A DNA stretch of 62,316 nt from Tardiphaga sp. (GCF_028290495.1 NZ_JAQGJT010000007.1:1-62316), one strand, 5' to 3'; numbered from the stretch's first letter, positions 45,685-54,772 are shown. Translations and numbers: made by a program. Notes: generated from the letters alone by a model not told the origin.

Positions 45685-46649
45685 TTCACAGGGGCTCCCA
45701 AGGTGGCGGCCTGCGCCGCCGTCCGCTTGCGCCGGAAATAGCGTCCAAGTCCGACAATGCCGGTCGGCAGGATCACCAGGATCACCAGCAGCATGATGCC
45801 GAAGAAGGCGAGATAGGCGGTGCCGAGGAAACGCAGCCATTCCGGCAGGAACGTCAGCACGATGGCGCCGAGGATCGCGCCGATGAGGGTGCCTTCGCCG
45901 CCGACGATCAGCATCGCGAGATAGGTGATCGAATGCGCGTAGCTGAAGTCTTCCGGCGATACGAAGCGCACGTGATAGGCAAACAGGCAGCCGGCGATGG
46001 CGGCGCAGATCGCCGAGGCGACAAAGGCCGCGATCTTCGTCACCGTGGTGTCGATGCCGGTCATGTCGGCGGCCAGTTCGTCGTCGCGGACCGCGATCAT
46101 CGCACGGCCATGACGCGACGCATGCACCATGGCGGCGACGGCGGCGACAATGGCCAGCACCACGATGGCGAACCACAGGAAGCTGCGCTCATCGGTCAGC
46201 GCATGGCCCGCGATCGACAATTCGGGAATTCGCGCAATGCCGTTGGTGCCGCCGGTCAGCTCTATCCAGTTGGAAGCCACGATAAAGAACGACACGTTGA
46301 AGCCCAGCGTGGCGAGCGCCAGATAGTGACCTTTCAGGCGCAGCAGCGGAAATCCGATCACCGCAGCAACCAGCGCCGTGATCGCCACCGCGGCCGGCAT
46401 CGCCAGCCACGGCGACCAGCCGAGCCGCGTGGTCAGGATCGCAACCGCATAGGCGCCCATCCCGACGAACGCGGCATGCCCGAGCGATATCAGGCCGGCG
46501 TAGCCGAAGGCGAAGTTGAGGCCGATCACAGCCACCGCAGAGATAACCGCGAGGTTCATCAACCGCAGCTGATATTCCGGAAGGACGATCGACAGGATCG
46601 CGCCAACGACCAGAATGCCGGCCGAGAGAGTGAGAGGCGTGCGCATCAT
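45681..46649 (-). CDS. livM: branched-chain amino acid-type ABC permease LivM
   Basis: 322 residues with about nine hydrophobic helices; LNFAFGYAGLISLGHAAFVGMGAYA and IAVRDDELAADMTGIDTTVTKIAAF are the LivM cytosolic/membrane signatures. It forms the channel with LivH. Confidence 0.92.
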   Translation of the reverse strand: MMRTPLTLSAGILVVGAILSIVLPEYQLRLMNLAVISAVAVIGLNFAFGYAGLISLGHAAFVGMGAYAVAILTTRLGWSPWLAMPAAVAITALVAAVIGFPLLRLKGHYLALATLGFNVSFFIVASNWIELTGGTNGIARIPELSIAGHALTDERSFLWFAIVVLAIVAAVAAMVHASRHGRAMIAVRDDELAADMTGIDTTVTKIAAFVASAICAAIAGCLFAYHVRFVSPEDFSYAHSITYLAMLIVGGEGTLIGAILGAIVLTFLPEWLRFLGTAYLAFFGIMLLVILVILPTGIVGLGRYFRRKRTAAQAATLGAPVK

Positions 46650-46653
46650 CGGA

Positions 46654-47529
46654 CTAACCCCGATCCTGGATGCGTTCGCCGAACACGCCCTGCGGACGCA
46701 CCAGCAAAAACACGATCATGATACTGAATGAGATCAGATCCTTGTAGGCCGAGGAAATATAGGAGGCGCCGAGAACCTCGGAGAGCCCGACGAACAGGCC
46801 GCCGACGATCGCCCCGGGAAGACTGCCGAAGCCGCCGATGATGGTCGCGGCAAACGCCTTGAGCGCGATGGGATCACCCATGCTGACATCGGCGAACCAC
46901 ATTGGTCCGAGCATCAGTCCTGCAATTCCGGCGAGCAATGCTGCGAGAATCCACGACAGCGCCAGGAGTCGGTTGACCTTGAGGCCCATCAGGCGCGCGG
47001 CCTGGATATCCTGCGCCACGGCACGCATGCCGATGCCGACCGAGGTGCGGTAGAACAGCAGCCACAGCAGCCCGACCATGATGGCGGTCACCGCCACCAC
47101 GCCCAGCGCATGGACAGAGATGATCGCGCCGCCGAGCGTCACCGTCAGGCCTTCGACCGGCGACGGCAAACGAAACGGCCACGACCCGAAGGTCAGCAAC
47201 GCGGCATTCTGCATCGTGATGCCGACCGCGACGGTGCCGATAATGATGGTGACGATCGAACTTTTGCGCAGCGGCAGGTAGACCGAGATGAAAAACAGCA
47301 CGCCGAACAGCGCCATCAGCGCCAGCGATGCGCCATAGGCGAATGGCCAGGGCATCTGCGCATTGATCAGGGTCGCAACCCCGGCGAAGGTGCCGAACAT
47401 CACGAACTGCCCTGCGGCGAAGTTCACGACGCCCGTGGCGGAATAGACGATCACGAACCCGATCGCAGCCAGCGCATAGACGCTGCCGATCGCCAGGCCG
47501 TTGATGAAGAGCTGTATGAAATCCGCCAT
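46654..47529 (-). CDS. livH: branched-chain amino acid-type ABC permease LivH
   Basis: 291 residues, multi-span: LINGLAIGSVYALAAIGFVIVYSATGVVNFAAGQFVMFG is the typical LivH N-terminus, and RAVAQDIQAARLMGLKVNRLLALSW the coupling loop. It is separated from livM by 4 nt. Confidence 0.92.
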   Translation of the reverse strand: MADFIQLFINGLAIGSVYALAAIGFVIVYSATGVVNFAAGQFVMFGTFAGVATLINAQMPWPFAYGASLALMALFGVLFFISVYLPLRKSSIVTIIIGTVAVGITMQNAALLTFGSWPFRLPSPVEGLTVTLGGAIISVHALGVVAVTAIMVGLLWLLFYRTSVGIGMRAVAQDIQAARLMGLKVNRLLALSWILAALLAGIAGLMLGPMWFADVSMGDPIALKAFAATIIGGFGSLPGAIVGGLFVGLSEVLGASYISSAYKDLISFSIMIVFLLVRPQGVFGERIQDRG

Positions 47530-47594
47530 GGGTCCCGTCTGTGGTTTCGTCCGCGAGCCACGTCGGCTCGCGGACAGATGTCGCTGGACGTCGA

Positions 47595-48746
47595 TCAGTT
47601 CGTCTTGACGGCCCGAACGAACTCGAGCGTCTTGGTGCCGGCCTTGGCCTTAACCACGGCGAGATCGAACACGCCGTTGCCCTTGGCGTCATAGTCATAG
47701 ACGTGACCGATGCCCTGCCACTTCTTTACGCCGGCGAGCCACTCGCGCAGCGCCTTGGCGTCGGTCCCGACCTTGCGCATGCCTTCGGCCATCAGCATCG
47801 CGCCATCGTAATAGGCCAGACCGTACGGATCCGGCTCGGTGCCGAACTTGGCCTTATAGCGCTCGACGAAGTCCTTCATCGTGCCACCGGCGCTGGGATC
47901 CATGAAGGCATCGACGACGCCCCACACGCCTTCCAGATCGGACGGCGACAGCAGCTGCAGGGCTGCCGGCACCAGAGCGGCCGATGAACTCACCAGCGGG
48001 ATCTTGAAGCCCAGCATCTTCGCCTGGCGAAGCACCAGCGCGCCGTCCTGCGGATAATTGAAGATCAGAATAACGTCGGCGCCCTTGCCGCGCAGGCTGA
48101 GCAATTGCGCGGAGAAGTCCTTGTCATTCTGGCCGTAGGCTTCCATGCCCGCGACCGGCACGCCGGCGGCTTCAAACGCCTTGGCGGCGGTCTGCGCGCC
48201 GCCCTGCCCGAAGTCGTTCTGGATGTAGAGGATGCCGGGCTTCTTCGTGTTCAGCACCTGCAGCGCACATTGTACCATGCCGGCTGCGGAGACGCTGTCG
48301 GCCGGCCGGATGCGGAACATCCATTCGTTGCCGCCCTCGGCGACAACGTCGGCGCCGCCGGCATACATCGCCGGAATTTGCGATTTCTTGACCTCAGGCG
48401 CGACCGCAAGGTTCTGCGTCGAATAGCTCGACAGGAAGAAGAACGACGGCTTGGTTTCCTGCGCCAGCTTGACGTAGGCGTTTACCGCAGTGCCGTTCGA
48501 GGCCTGGGTATCTTCGAACACGATCTTCAGATTGCGTCCGCCGATGCCGCCGGCCTTGTTGATGTCTTCCTCGGCCATCATCAGCGAGTTGTAATACTGC
48601 TTGCCGGTCAGCGACAGCGGCCCGGTGATCGGGACCGTCGCCCCGACAAGAATCGACTCCTTCTGCTGCGCATGGGCCAAGCCGACGAAAGGCAGTGCGG
48701 TCGCAGCCAGCATGCCCTTCAGAAAGTCCTTCCTAGAAACGCGCAT
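47595..48746 (-). CDS. ABC transporter substrate-binding protein, LivK/amide-binding type
   Basis: 383 residues with an N-terminal export signal (MRVSRKDFLKGMLAATALPFVGLAHA, SRKDF not a full Tat motif) and a Peripla_BP_6 domain (SILVGATVPITGPLSLTGKQYYNSLMMAEEDINKAGGIGGRNLKIVFEDTQAS). It is the first gene of the importer-aminotransferase-hyuBA operon. The ligand is probably an amino-acid-like or cyclic amide compound given those partners. ATG 48746 has GGGGGAC upstream. Confidence 0.9.
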   Translation of the reverse strand: MRVSRKDFLKGMLAATALPFVGLAHAQQKESILVGATVPITGPLSLTGKQYYNSLMMAEEDINKAGGIGGRNLKIVFEDTQASNGTAVNAYVKLAQETKPSFFFLSSYSTQNLAVAPEVKKSQIPAMYAGGADVVAEGGNEWMFRIRPADSVSAAGMVQCALQVLNTKKPGILYIQNDFGQGGAQTAAKAFEAAGVPVAGMEAYGQNDKDFSAQLLSLRGKGADVILIFNYPQDGALVLRQAKMLGFKIPLVSSSAALVPAALQLLSPSDLEGVWGVVDAFMDPSAGGTMKDFVERYKAKFGTEPDPYGLAYYDGAMLMAEGMRKVGTDAKALREWLAGVKKWQGIGHVYDYDAKGNGVFDLAVVKAKAGTKTLEFVRAVKTN

Positions 48747-48806
48747 CAAGTCCCCCAAGTCGCCCCAATCGATTACGCGCCAGGACCGTCGGAGCAGAAA
48801 CCGGCC

Positions 48807-48847
48807 TTGACATTCGTTCCGTTTTCCGGAACTATATTCCGGAATAT
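48807..48847. promoter_or_regulatory. IclR-type operator palindromes between livK and iclR
   Basis: Two TTCCGGAA palindromes (48824-48831, 48837-48844) are 13 nt apart. The first is part of GTTCCG-N5-CGGAAC (48816-48832); the second is part of a perfect 14-bp palindrome ATATTCCGGAATAT (48834-48847). TTGACA at 48807-48812 could be the -35 of iclR. The position suits control of both divergent units. Confidence 0.6.
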
Positions 48848-48937
48848 GAAAAGCGTAGATGCAGGGTTTTGCTGAGTCAAGCCGCAGACTTTTGCATCAG
48901 CCGCCCAAGAATTAGCCCTGCGGTGTCGAGATCAGCC

Positions 48938-49744
48938 ATGACAGCGAAGAACGTTTCCGTCGGCCCGCTGGGCCGCTACATCGAAGTTCTCGAGCTGGTG
49001 GCGGCCTTCAGGGGCTCGCTGACTTTGGCGGACGCGTCTTCGATGCTGGATATGCCGAAGACCACGGCGCACCGACTACTCAAGGGTCTCGTCAAGGCAG
49101 GACTTGCGAAAGATGCCGCCGGCGGACGCTCCTACGATATTGGCGAACGCCTGGTGCGACTACTGCACGCCAGCGCCGACGACGGCTGGCTGGTGGCGCT
49201 CGCCGAACCGCATCTGCGCGCCGTTACGGAAGCCTCCGCGGAAACCTGCTACCTGACACGCCTGCTCGGATCGCGCGTCGTGGTGGCCGTCTCGCTGACG
49301 CCCGACGTGCGGTGGCGAGGTCACATCCAGCCGGGCGTCGACATGCCCGTCAACGCAGCCGCGACAGCGAAAGCGATCATGGCCTATCAGAACGAGGCGC
49401 TTGTGGCTGAAGCCCTCTCGCACCCGCTACCGATGCTCACGGTCAACACCCGCAACGATCATGCATGGATCAAGGAAGAGCTGGCCGAGGTGCGCCGCCG
49501 CGGCTACGCGACCTGCGTCGGCGAAATCGACGACGGCCTCGCCGCGATTGCCGTGCCGATCGTGCTGTCCGACGGCAGCGTTTTCCACTCGCTCGGCATG
49601 ACGGGTCCGCTGCAGCGGATCATGAATGACCGGCTGGGCGAACGCATCGCAGCCCTCCATGAAACCGCGGCGAATCTGACGAAGGTGCTTTCCATCGGCA
49701 GCCGGATTCTCGAGCGCGACGCGCAACAACTCCGATCCGTGTAA
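48938..49744 (+). CDS. IclR family transcriptional regulator
   Basis: 268 residues: an N-terminal winged HTH (GRYIEVLELVAAFRGSLTLADASSMLDMPKTTAHRLLKGLVKAGLA) and an IclR effector domain (TYLTR-like AETCYLTRLLGSRVVVAVSL, VNAAATAKAIMAY). It is divergent from the liv-hyu operon and most likely senses that operon's substrate. ATG 48938 was preferred because the conserved domain starts soon after. Confidence 0.9.
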   Translation: MTAKNVSVGPLGRYIEVLELVAAFRGSLTLADASSMLDMPKTTAHRLLKGLVKAGLAKDAAGGRSYDIGERLVRLLHASADDGWLVALAEPHLRAVTEASAETCYLTRLLGSRVVVAVSLTPDVRWRGHIQPGVDMPVNAAATAKAIMAYQNEALVAEALSHPLPMLTVNTRNDHAWIKEELAEVRRRGYATCVGEIDDGLAAIAVPIVLSDGSVFHSLGMTGPLQRIMNDRLGERIAALHETAANLTKVLSIGSRILERDAQQLRSV

Positions 49745-49777
49745 GGCGCCGAACCATTTTCCAGTTGATCGCGCCCA

Positions 49778-49809
49778 CGTAGCCGCTGCGACTTTGCGCA
49801 GCGGCTACG
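49778..49809 (+). terminator. hairpin after iclR
   Basis: A perfect 13-bp stem (49778-49790 / 49797-49809) with a 6-nt loop, 34 nt after the iclR stop. No clear T-run; plausible transcription stop. Confidence 0.6.
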
Positions 49810-49924
49810 CACGAACAGGAAGCGCGCCTTGAACGAGCTACAGTCCCTTCCGGGCCAAAAATACCTTTGCCGCCGTCCGCCATCCGAAATTGCCATTCGC
49901 CGGCCCGCGTGAGACAAGCCGGTC

Positions 49925-50734
49925 ATGAATGATCGAGATCGAAAACCACGCTTTCCGCGCGGGGGCGGCAAGGGCCGCGACCGTGGTCCGCCACCGCGCC
50001 GCGGGCGCGAATCGGGCGATGGCCCGGCCATCCTCTATGGCTGGCACAGCGTAACCGCGGCGCTTGCCAATCCGCAACGCAATATCCGCAAATTGTACCT
50101 GACCGAGAACGCCGCAAGGCGGCTGGCCGACGACAAGATCGACACCAGGGTCGAGCCGTTGATCGTGCCGCCGCGCGAGATCGACGACCGGCTGGGACCC
50201 GACGCCGTGCATCAGGGCCTGCTGGCGGAAGCCGATCCCTTGGAGTCGCCGGACCTGGATTCGCTGACCCAGGACGGCATCGTGCTGGTGCTCGACCAGA
50301 TCACCGATCCGCACAATGTCGGCGCCATCTTGCGTTCGGCCGCCGCCTTTAACGTCAAGGCGATCGTCACCACCGCGCGGCACAGCCCGGAAGCCACCGG
50401 CGTGCTGGCCAAGTCCGCCTCCGGCGCGCTCGAACTGGTGCCGATCATCACTGTGACCAACCTCGCCCGCGCGCTCGATGAGCTGAACGACCTCGGCTTT
50501 TTGACCGTCGGCCTCGACAGCGAGGGCAGCGAGACGTTGAGCGCGGTGCCGCTGCGCCAGCCGCTGGCGCTGGTGCTCGGCGCCGAGGGCAGCGGCCTGC
50601 GCCGGCTGACGCGCGACACCTGCAGCGTGGTCGCCCGGCTCGACATGCCCGGCGCGATCAAGAGCCTTAACGTCTCCAACGCCGCCGTGCTGGCGCTCTA
50701 TATCGGCGCCAGCCAGCTCGGCCTGATGCGCTGA
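49925..50734 (+). CDS. rlmB: 23S rRNA (guanosine-2'-O-)-methyltransferase RlmB
   Basis: A 269-residue SPOUT methyltransferase. A basic Arg/Gly-rich N-terminus (RKPRFPRGGGKGRDRG) precedes the substrate-binding domain (LYGWHSVTAALANPQRNIRKLYL) and the trefoil-knot motifs NVGAILRSAAAFNVKAIV, GAEGSGLRRL and MPGAIKSLNVSNAAVLALY. It methylates G2251 of 23S rRNA (E. coli numbering) using SAM. Start ATG 49925. A strong terminator follows. Confidence 0.9.
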   Translation: MNDRDRKPRFPRGGGKGRDRGPPPRRGRESGDGPAILYGWHSVTAALANPQRNIRKLYLTENAARRLADDKIDTRVEPLIVPPREIDDRLGPDAVHQGLLAEADPLESPDLDSLTQDGIVLVLDQITDPHNVGAILRSAAAFNVKAIVTTARHSPEATGVLAKSASGALELVPIITVTNLARALDELNDLGFLTVGLDSEGSETLSAVPLRQPLALVLGAEGSGLRRLTRDTCSVVARLDMPGAIKSLNVSNAAVLALYIGASQLGLMR

Positions 50735-50747
50735 CATCGACAAACGA

Positions 50748-50784
50748 AAACGCCCGCTCGCATTGCTGCGAGCGGGCGTTTTTT
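50748..50784 (+). terminator. rho-independent terminator after rlmB
   Basis: A 15-bp perfect stem (50748-50762 / 50767-50781) with a 4-nt loop and a T-run; the A-run on the other side makes it usable from both strands, serving also the convergent secreted-protein gene. Confidence 0.9.
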
Positions 50785-50798
50785 GTGGCCTTCAGGGA

Positions 50799-51419
50799 TC
50801 AGTACATCCGGCGCTGCGGGCGCTGGTTGTAGTGCGGATAGGCATGGCGCGGCGCGGCGTAGCGCGGGGCGTACATCACGCGCGGTCCGGCGAAGTGACG
50901 GCGCTGCTGGTGATAGCCGTAGCGCGGAGCGTAACTGCGTGGCGCATAGCCGTAGCGAACGCGCGGCTGCATGCTGTAGCCGTAACGATAGCTCGGCCGC
51001 ACGCGCGGCCGGTAGCTGTAGACGGCCGGCGCACGGTAAGCCGGCTCGGCGTAGGAATAGTGGTTGGTGGCGTTGCTGTAGGGACCGCCATCGTAATAGC
51101 CGTAGTTCGGACGACCGTAGCCACGCGGGCCACTCAGCGCGGTCTCCTGATAGGTCGGGACCGGCGCGTAGTTGCCGGGGCCGCTGAAGCTCGGGCCGCG
51201 ATCGGCGTAAAAATAGCGGCTCGGGTCGGGAAGCCGCTCATAAGACGCGCCGCCGGCATAGCCGTAGCCCGCGGTCGGGCCGCAGGGGCTGACATAGGCC
51301 TGGCCGCAAGGCGAGCAACCGCCGCCGAACAGACCACCGCCGCCGCAGGCCAATGCCGGCGCAGCGCTGGCGGTCACCAGGGCCACGGCCGCAACCAGTT
51401 TCGAAATCACGTTACGCAT
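50799..51419 (-). CDS. Tyr/Arg/Pro-rich secreted hypothetical protein
   Basis: 206 residues. Signal peptide MRNVISKLVAAVALVTASAAPALA, then a Gly/Cys patch (CGGGGLFGGGCSPCG) and a long low-complexity region of YGY, YAP and RPRVR repeats (20% or so Tyr). It is probably periplasmic or surface exposed. Such Tyr-rich proteins are common in this lineage without known role. It is the first of three secreted small proteins here. Confidence 0.7.
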   Translation of the reverse strand: MRNVISKLVAAVALVTASAAPALACGGGGLFGGGCSPCGQAYVSPCGPTAGYGYAGGASYERLPDPSRYFYADRGPSFSGPGNYAPVPTYQETALSGPRGYGRPNYGYYDGGPYSNATNHYSYAEPAYRAPAVYSYRPRVRPSYRYGYSMQPRVRYGYAPRSYAPRYGYHQQRRHFAGPRVMYAPRYAAPRHAYPHYNQRPQRRMY

Positions 51420-51465
51420 TTACGCTCTCCTGTTGGGGTGTATTTTCTTGGTTGGGATCATCGCG

Positions 51466-51891
51466 TTATCGACGCCGGTTGTCCGGCGCGACAATCACCG
51501 CCGGCGGATTGAACGGAATGGCATCCTGTTGCACCGGTGGCGGCGACGCCGCCGACCAGTGCTCGTGGAAGCTCTCGGCGGGCTTCGGTAGCTTGCGGTT
51601 TTTCGGTGGTTCGACCTCGAGCCGGCCGTAGCCGGGCTGGCGACCTGCGCTGGGGTAATAGTGACCGACGTTCGGCAGGGGATCGACATAGCGCCCGCCA
51701 TATACCGTCGGCTGAACGTGGACGCCACGCTTTAGCCCCCAGTCGCCCTCGACCACGGCGTAGGAAGCATCAATACCGTTGATGATGACCGGCACGCCCG
51801 CGCGGCCGGGAATCACGATGTTGTACCCGTCCGCGGCGATCGCCGGCAGGCTGGTCCCGATCACAATCAACAGGGCTGAAATGACGCGCAT
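51466..51891 (-). CDS. secreted hypothetical protein
   Basis: 141 residues from ATG 51891 (AGGAC upstream). Signal peptide MRVISALLIVIGTSLPAIAADG, then a compact segment YNIVIPGRAGVPVIINGIDASYAVVEGDWGLKRG and a Pro-rich C-terminus. Conserved in Bradyrhizobium relatives as an uncharacterised protein; no enzymatic motif is seen. It is likely periplasmic. Confidence 0.7.
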   Translation of the reverse strand: MRVISALLIVIGTSLPAIAADGYNIVIPGRAGVPVIINGIDASYAVVEGDWGLKRGVHVQPTVYGGRYVDPLPNVGHYYPSAGRQPGYGRLEVEPPKNRKLPKPAESFHEHWSAASPPPVQQDAIPFNPPAVIVAPDNRRR

Positions 51892-52150
51892 GGCAATGTC
51901 CTGAATTCCGGTGCTACGATAATCGAGGCCGTGGCCGGATGGGTTAAAACGCCGTCCTAAACTGCGGGTAAGCCTAACGCGCCAGTGTTTTCGGAAGTTC
52001 AATTGCGCGAAATCGCCAGATGATATCGTTAACGAAACCCGCGACTGCCCTGCTTGCACCGGCCAATTGCCAGGCCTGACCGCAGCTGATCTGATCGGGG
52101 AACAGATCGAACAGACGATAGTTGCCCATCGCCCTTTCCGGAGAAGCCCG
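51892..52150. other. intergenic region between two divergent secreted-protein genes
   Basis: Divergent upstream regions of the genes at 51891 and 52151. No palindrome, RNA gene or ORF with a good start is seen. Confidence 0.4.
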
Positions 52151-52438
52151 ATGAAACTGCTGAGTGCTGTCCTCGTTATTTCCGCCCTGGTGGCAACGCC
52201 GGCGCTGGCCCGCCACGCCAAGCACCACCACACGCATCACCACCGGCATCACGCCAGCCACGGGCCGATGTACTTCGCCGCGCCGGGCAAGCCGTACCGG
52301 CTGAGCTACAGCCACAATTACGGACCCGGCGTGCTGCCCGGCACCTACGCTTACTATGATGGTCCACTACGCGTGCGCTGCGACCAGTCTGCCGCCGCCT
52401 ATCGCGGCCAGGACGGCCGCGCTTATCCCTGCAACTGA
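52151..52438 (+). CDS. His-rich small secreted protein
   Basis: 95 residues from ATG 52151, GGAGAAG upstream. Signal peptide MKLLSAVLVISALVATPALA, followed by a dense His cluster (HAKHHHTHHHRHHASHG) that could bind Ni, Cu or Zn, and a Tyr-rich region with two late Cys (VRCDQSAAAY and YPCN) that could form a disulfide. Function unknown; metal binding is inference. Confidence 0.7.
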   Translation: MKLLSAVLVISALVATPALARHAKHHHTHHHRHHASHGPMYFAAPGKPYRLSYSHNYGPGVLPGTYAYYDGPLRVRCDQSAAAYRGQDGRAYPCN

Positions 52439-52457
52439 CGATCGGTCGTGCGTACCG

Positions 52458-53891
52458 TCAGTTGGTGACGCGCGCCGACACCAGCGCCTGCTTGAACATC
52501 GCGTTCAGCGCGGTGGTGATATCGTCCGGGGTATTTGCCGTGAAGAAAAACCCCGATGACGCGCACTGCGTGAGGGCGCCCGGGATCGAGGGGATGATCG
52601 CGTTCACGAAGTAATCTTCGTTGTTGCCGAAGCTGGTCGGATTCTGGATCGGCTGATACGGAATGTAGAGTATCGAAATCGTCACGCCGCGGTTTTTCAG
52701 TGTCGTGCACAGCGACTTGTCAATCACCGTGGCGTGGTTGTCGCCCGACCATGAGCCGCCCCACTGGATCTGATTATTCTGCGCGCCGTCGGTGACCAGG
52801 AACACGAAGGGTAGCGGATCGGACGCGGTTGAGCCGGTGCCGACGGTGTTGATCAGCGTATTCATCTTCGGAAATGCATTTTCGAAATGCGTGCCGCCGG
52901 AGCCGAGTGCCGCATTCTGCCCGGTATCCAGCAGCGTCGCCAGATTTGCCGCGGCATAATTGATAGTGCCCGAATTGGTAGATGATCCCGAGATCGCACT
53001 GGTCAGTGGAAAATACGCATAAAGGTTCTGGATGTAGGGATAGAGCCCGATCCTGAACTGGTTCGCGACCTTTGCTGTGGCGTTTGCCGTCTGCAGCAAT
53101 TGCACCACGGCATAGCCGACGGCGTCAGCGCGCAGCTGGATGCAGGCGGAGGTGCCTGGTGTCGAGCACGCATTCACTGGCGTGTTGGTTGATTTGCCGG
53201 CCGTGCGCGACAGTGAAAATCCCATGCACTTGCCGCCGGTGGAGTATTTCTGGTCAGAATCGGAACAGGCATCGGTGGCCGTAAAATGGCAGGCGAAGGT
53301 GCAGCCGTTCGGGTACAGTTTGTAATTGTCAGGATTGATCGCGGCCAGACGGGTCTGTTCGGCGTTGGTGGACGGCAGTCCCATCGAGCCCGAGACGTCG
53401 AGCATCAGATAGAAATCGAGAAAGGTCGGCAGCGACGCCTCCGAGCTCGAGCTTCCCGAAACGGTCATGTTGCGCCAGCCGGCAATCGCCATGAAGGTGG
53501 TCGCCACTTTGGCGGTGAACTGGACCGAAGCCCTTACGAATTTGCCGTCCTTGACCACGGTGATGGTCGGCGTCAGCCCGGTGATGCCACCGATCGTCGA
53601 GGCCCTGCCGTTGAAGAATTTGGTGGCGTCGCTGATGCCGACACTGACCGAACCGTCGGTGGTCATCGCCTGCGCGGCGAGGAAGCCGACCGATTTTGAT
53701 GAAACCGCGGCAACGCCCGCAGCATCCGCGGCGCCTTGCAGCGCCGTACGGGCGCTGGCGGCGCGGGCATAATCCACCGCGCACCCGATGCAAATGATCA
53801 GCGGGACGACGGTAATGCCAAAGAGCAATGCGACGCTGCCGCGCTGATCGCTGCGAAAGCGGCTGAGCAGCCGAAGCCAGGATATTCCCAC
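52458..53891 (-). CDS. TadG-like pilus-assembly protein with von Willebrand domain
   Basis: 477 residues. The N-terminus is the TadE/G-type prepilin-like helix (RGSVALLFGITVVPLIICIGCAVDYARAASARTALQGAADAAGVAAV). The C-terminal two-thirds is a vWA domain with the MIDAS DVSGSMG and a TDGAQNN loop, containing several Cys pairs. TadG proteins associate with the Flp/Tad pilus secretion machinery, yet no other tad gene is in the window. GTG 53891 was chosen over TTG 53894 because GGGG is six bases upstream. Confidence 0.82.
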   Translation of the reverse strand: MGISWLRLLSRFRSDQRGSVALLFGITVVPLIICIGCAVDYARAASARTALQGAADAAGVAAVSSKSVGFLAAQAMTTDGSVSVGISDATKFFNGRASTIGGITGLTPTITVVKDGKFVRASVQFTAKVATTFMAIAGWRNMTVSGSSSSEASLPTFLDFYLMLDVSGSMGLPSTNAEQTRLAAINPDNYKLYPNGCTFACHFTATDACSDSDQKYSTGGKCMGFSLSRTAGKSTNTPVNACSTPGTSACIQLRADAVGYAVVQLLQTANATAKVANQFRIGLYPYIQNLYAYFPLTSAISGSSTNSGTINYAAANLATLLDTGQNAALGSGGTHFENAFPKMNTLINTVGTGSTASDPLPFVFLVTDGAQNNQIQWGGSWSGDNHATVIDKSLCTTLKNRGVTISILYIPYQPIQNPTSFGNNEDYFVNAIIPSIPGALTQCASSGFFFTANTPDDITTALNAMFKQALVSARVTN

Positions 53892-54177
53892 CAATTGCCC
53901 CTACTGGTCGTCAACCGAACCGGGCGCCTCTGCGGGCGCCTCACCGCGCAGCTCGTTTTCTGGCTGCATGATACGGACAAGAGTACCATTTAGGGATTAG
54001 CAGATACCTAATCGCACAGGCCGACGTTGGACCCGGCGGATGTATATACCGGAGCGCCGGACGTTGGGGAGTAGCCCTCGCAAGCGGAGTCTGTTATCTG
54101 ACGCCGTGACGCCGCCCGACCACTGTCGCCGGCACTCTGCCAGGACCCCAAGTCTCGTGTATGTTATTGAAGTTATT

Positions 54178-54252
54178 GCCGGTTTAGCTCAGCGGTAGAG
54201 CAGCGGTTTTGTAAACCGAAGGTCGGGAGTTCAATCCTCTCAACCGGCACCA
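54178..54252 (+). tRNA. tRNA-Thr (anticodon TGT)
   Basis: 75 nt. The acceptor GCCGGTT pairs with AACCGGC; D arm GCTC/GAGC; anticodon loop TTTGTAA with TGT; T arm GGAGTTCAATCCTC; CCA encoded (54250-54252). The gene structure after it changes to island-like content, so its 3' end may be an integration site. Confidence 0.95.
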
Positions 54253-54316
54253 ACAAAATCAACTACTTAGCTGAAATCCGGCTCATCGAATTTATTCCGG
54301 GGTTGTCGGCGGGGTA

Positions 54317-54739
54317 TCATGGACGCCAGTTTTCGCCCTGCTCACGAAGCTCGCGGAGCAGGCGAGGCAGCATGCCATCCTGGACGTCAATGCCCTTTGC
54401 CGCCAACGCCCTGACCGTCTTCGTGATCTTCCGTGCCTCGGCGATCGTGGAGCCAGGAAGGTCGCCGACTTTGAGCATGGGCCGGCTTTCCCCGATTTCA
54501 TAATGCGCATGCAATGTGATCGTCCCGGTCTTCCTGACGATCGCGCGCAGCCCGTGTTGGACATCGTCCGAGAAAGCCAACTTATCCACCTTGAGGCGCC
54601 CGGTCTTCAACGCGGCCGCCATCCCCAAAAGCATCGTCTCGGTGAATTCAGATTGAGCTACCGGCAGCGTCAACTTTGCCAATGAGTTGGCCGTAAGGCC
54701 GCGCTTCTTCTTCGGTTTCGGTGGATCGATTTTTACCAT
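54317..54739 (-). CDS. stand-alone integrase arm-binding-domain protein
   Basis: 140 residues from ATG 54739. DDVQHGLRAIVRKTGTITLHAHYEIGESRPMLKVGDLPGSTIAEARKITKTVRALAAKGIDVQ has the pattern of the N-terminal arm-type DNA-binding domain of tyrosine recombinases (DUF4102-like), but the protein stops after NWRP, before any core-binding or catalytic domain. It lies 64 bp from tRNA-Thr, exactly where an integrase is expected. It could be a truncated integrase or a directionality/regulatory factor. An inverted repeat covers the leader. Confidence 0.55.
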   Translation of the reverse strand: MVKIDPPKPKKKRGLTANSLAKLTLPVAQSEFTETMLLGMAAALKTGRLKVDKLAFSDDVQHGLRAIVRKTGTITLHAHYEIGESRPMLKVGDLPGSTIAEARKITKTVRALAAKGIDVQDGMLPRLLRELREQGENWRP

Positions 54740-54742
54740 GCC

Positions 54743-54772
54743 CCACGCTATCTCCTTAGCGTGGATTGTCAA
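54743..54772 (-). promoter_or_regulatory. inverted repeat and TTGACAATC element before the integrase-like gene
   Basis: CCACGCTA (54743-54750) / TAGCGTGG (54757-54764) is a perfect 8-bp inverted repeat four nt before the ATG. Immediately upstream on the minus strand is ATGTTGACAATC (TTGACA at 54772-54767), shared with other island genes. A suitable -10 is not obvious. Confidence 0.45.

Noticed and set aside
45685..46176. Upstream extension of livG
   Set aside because: Antisense-like sequence over livM; the ATGA overlap start at 45684 is clear.
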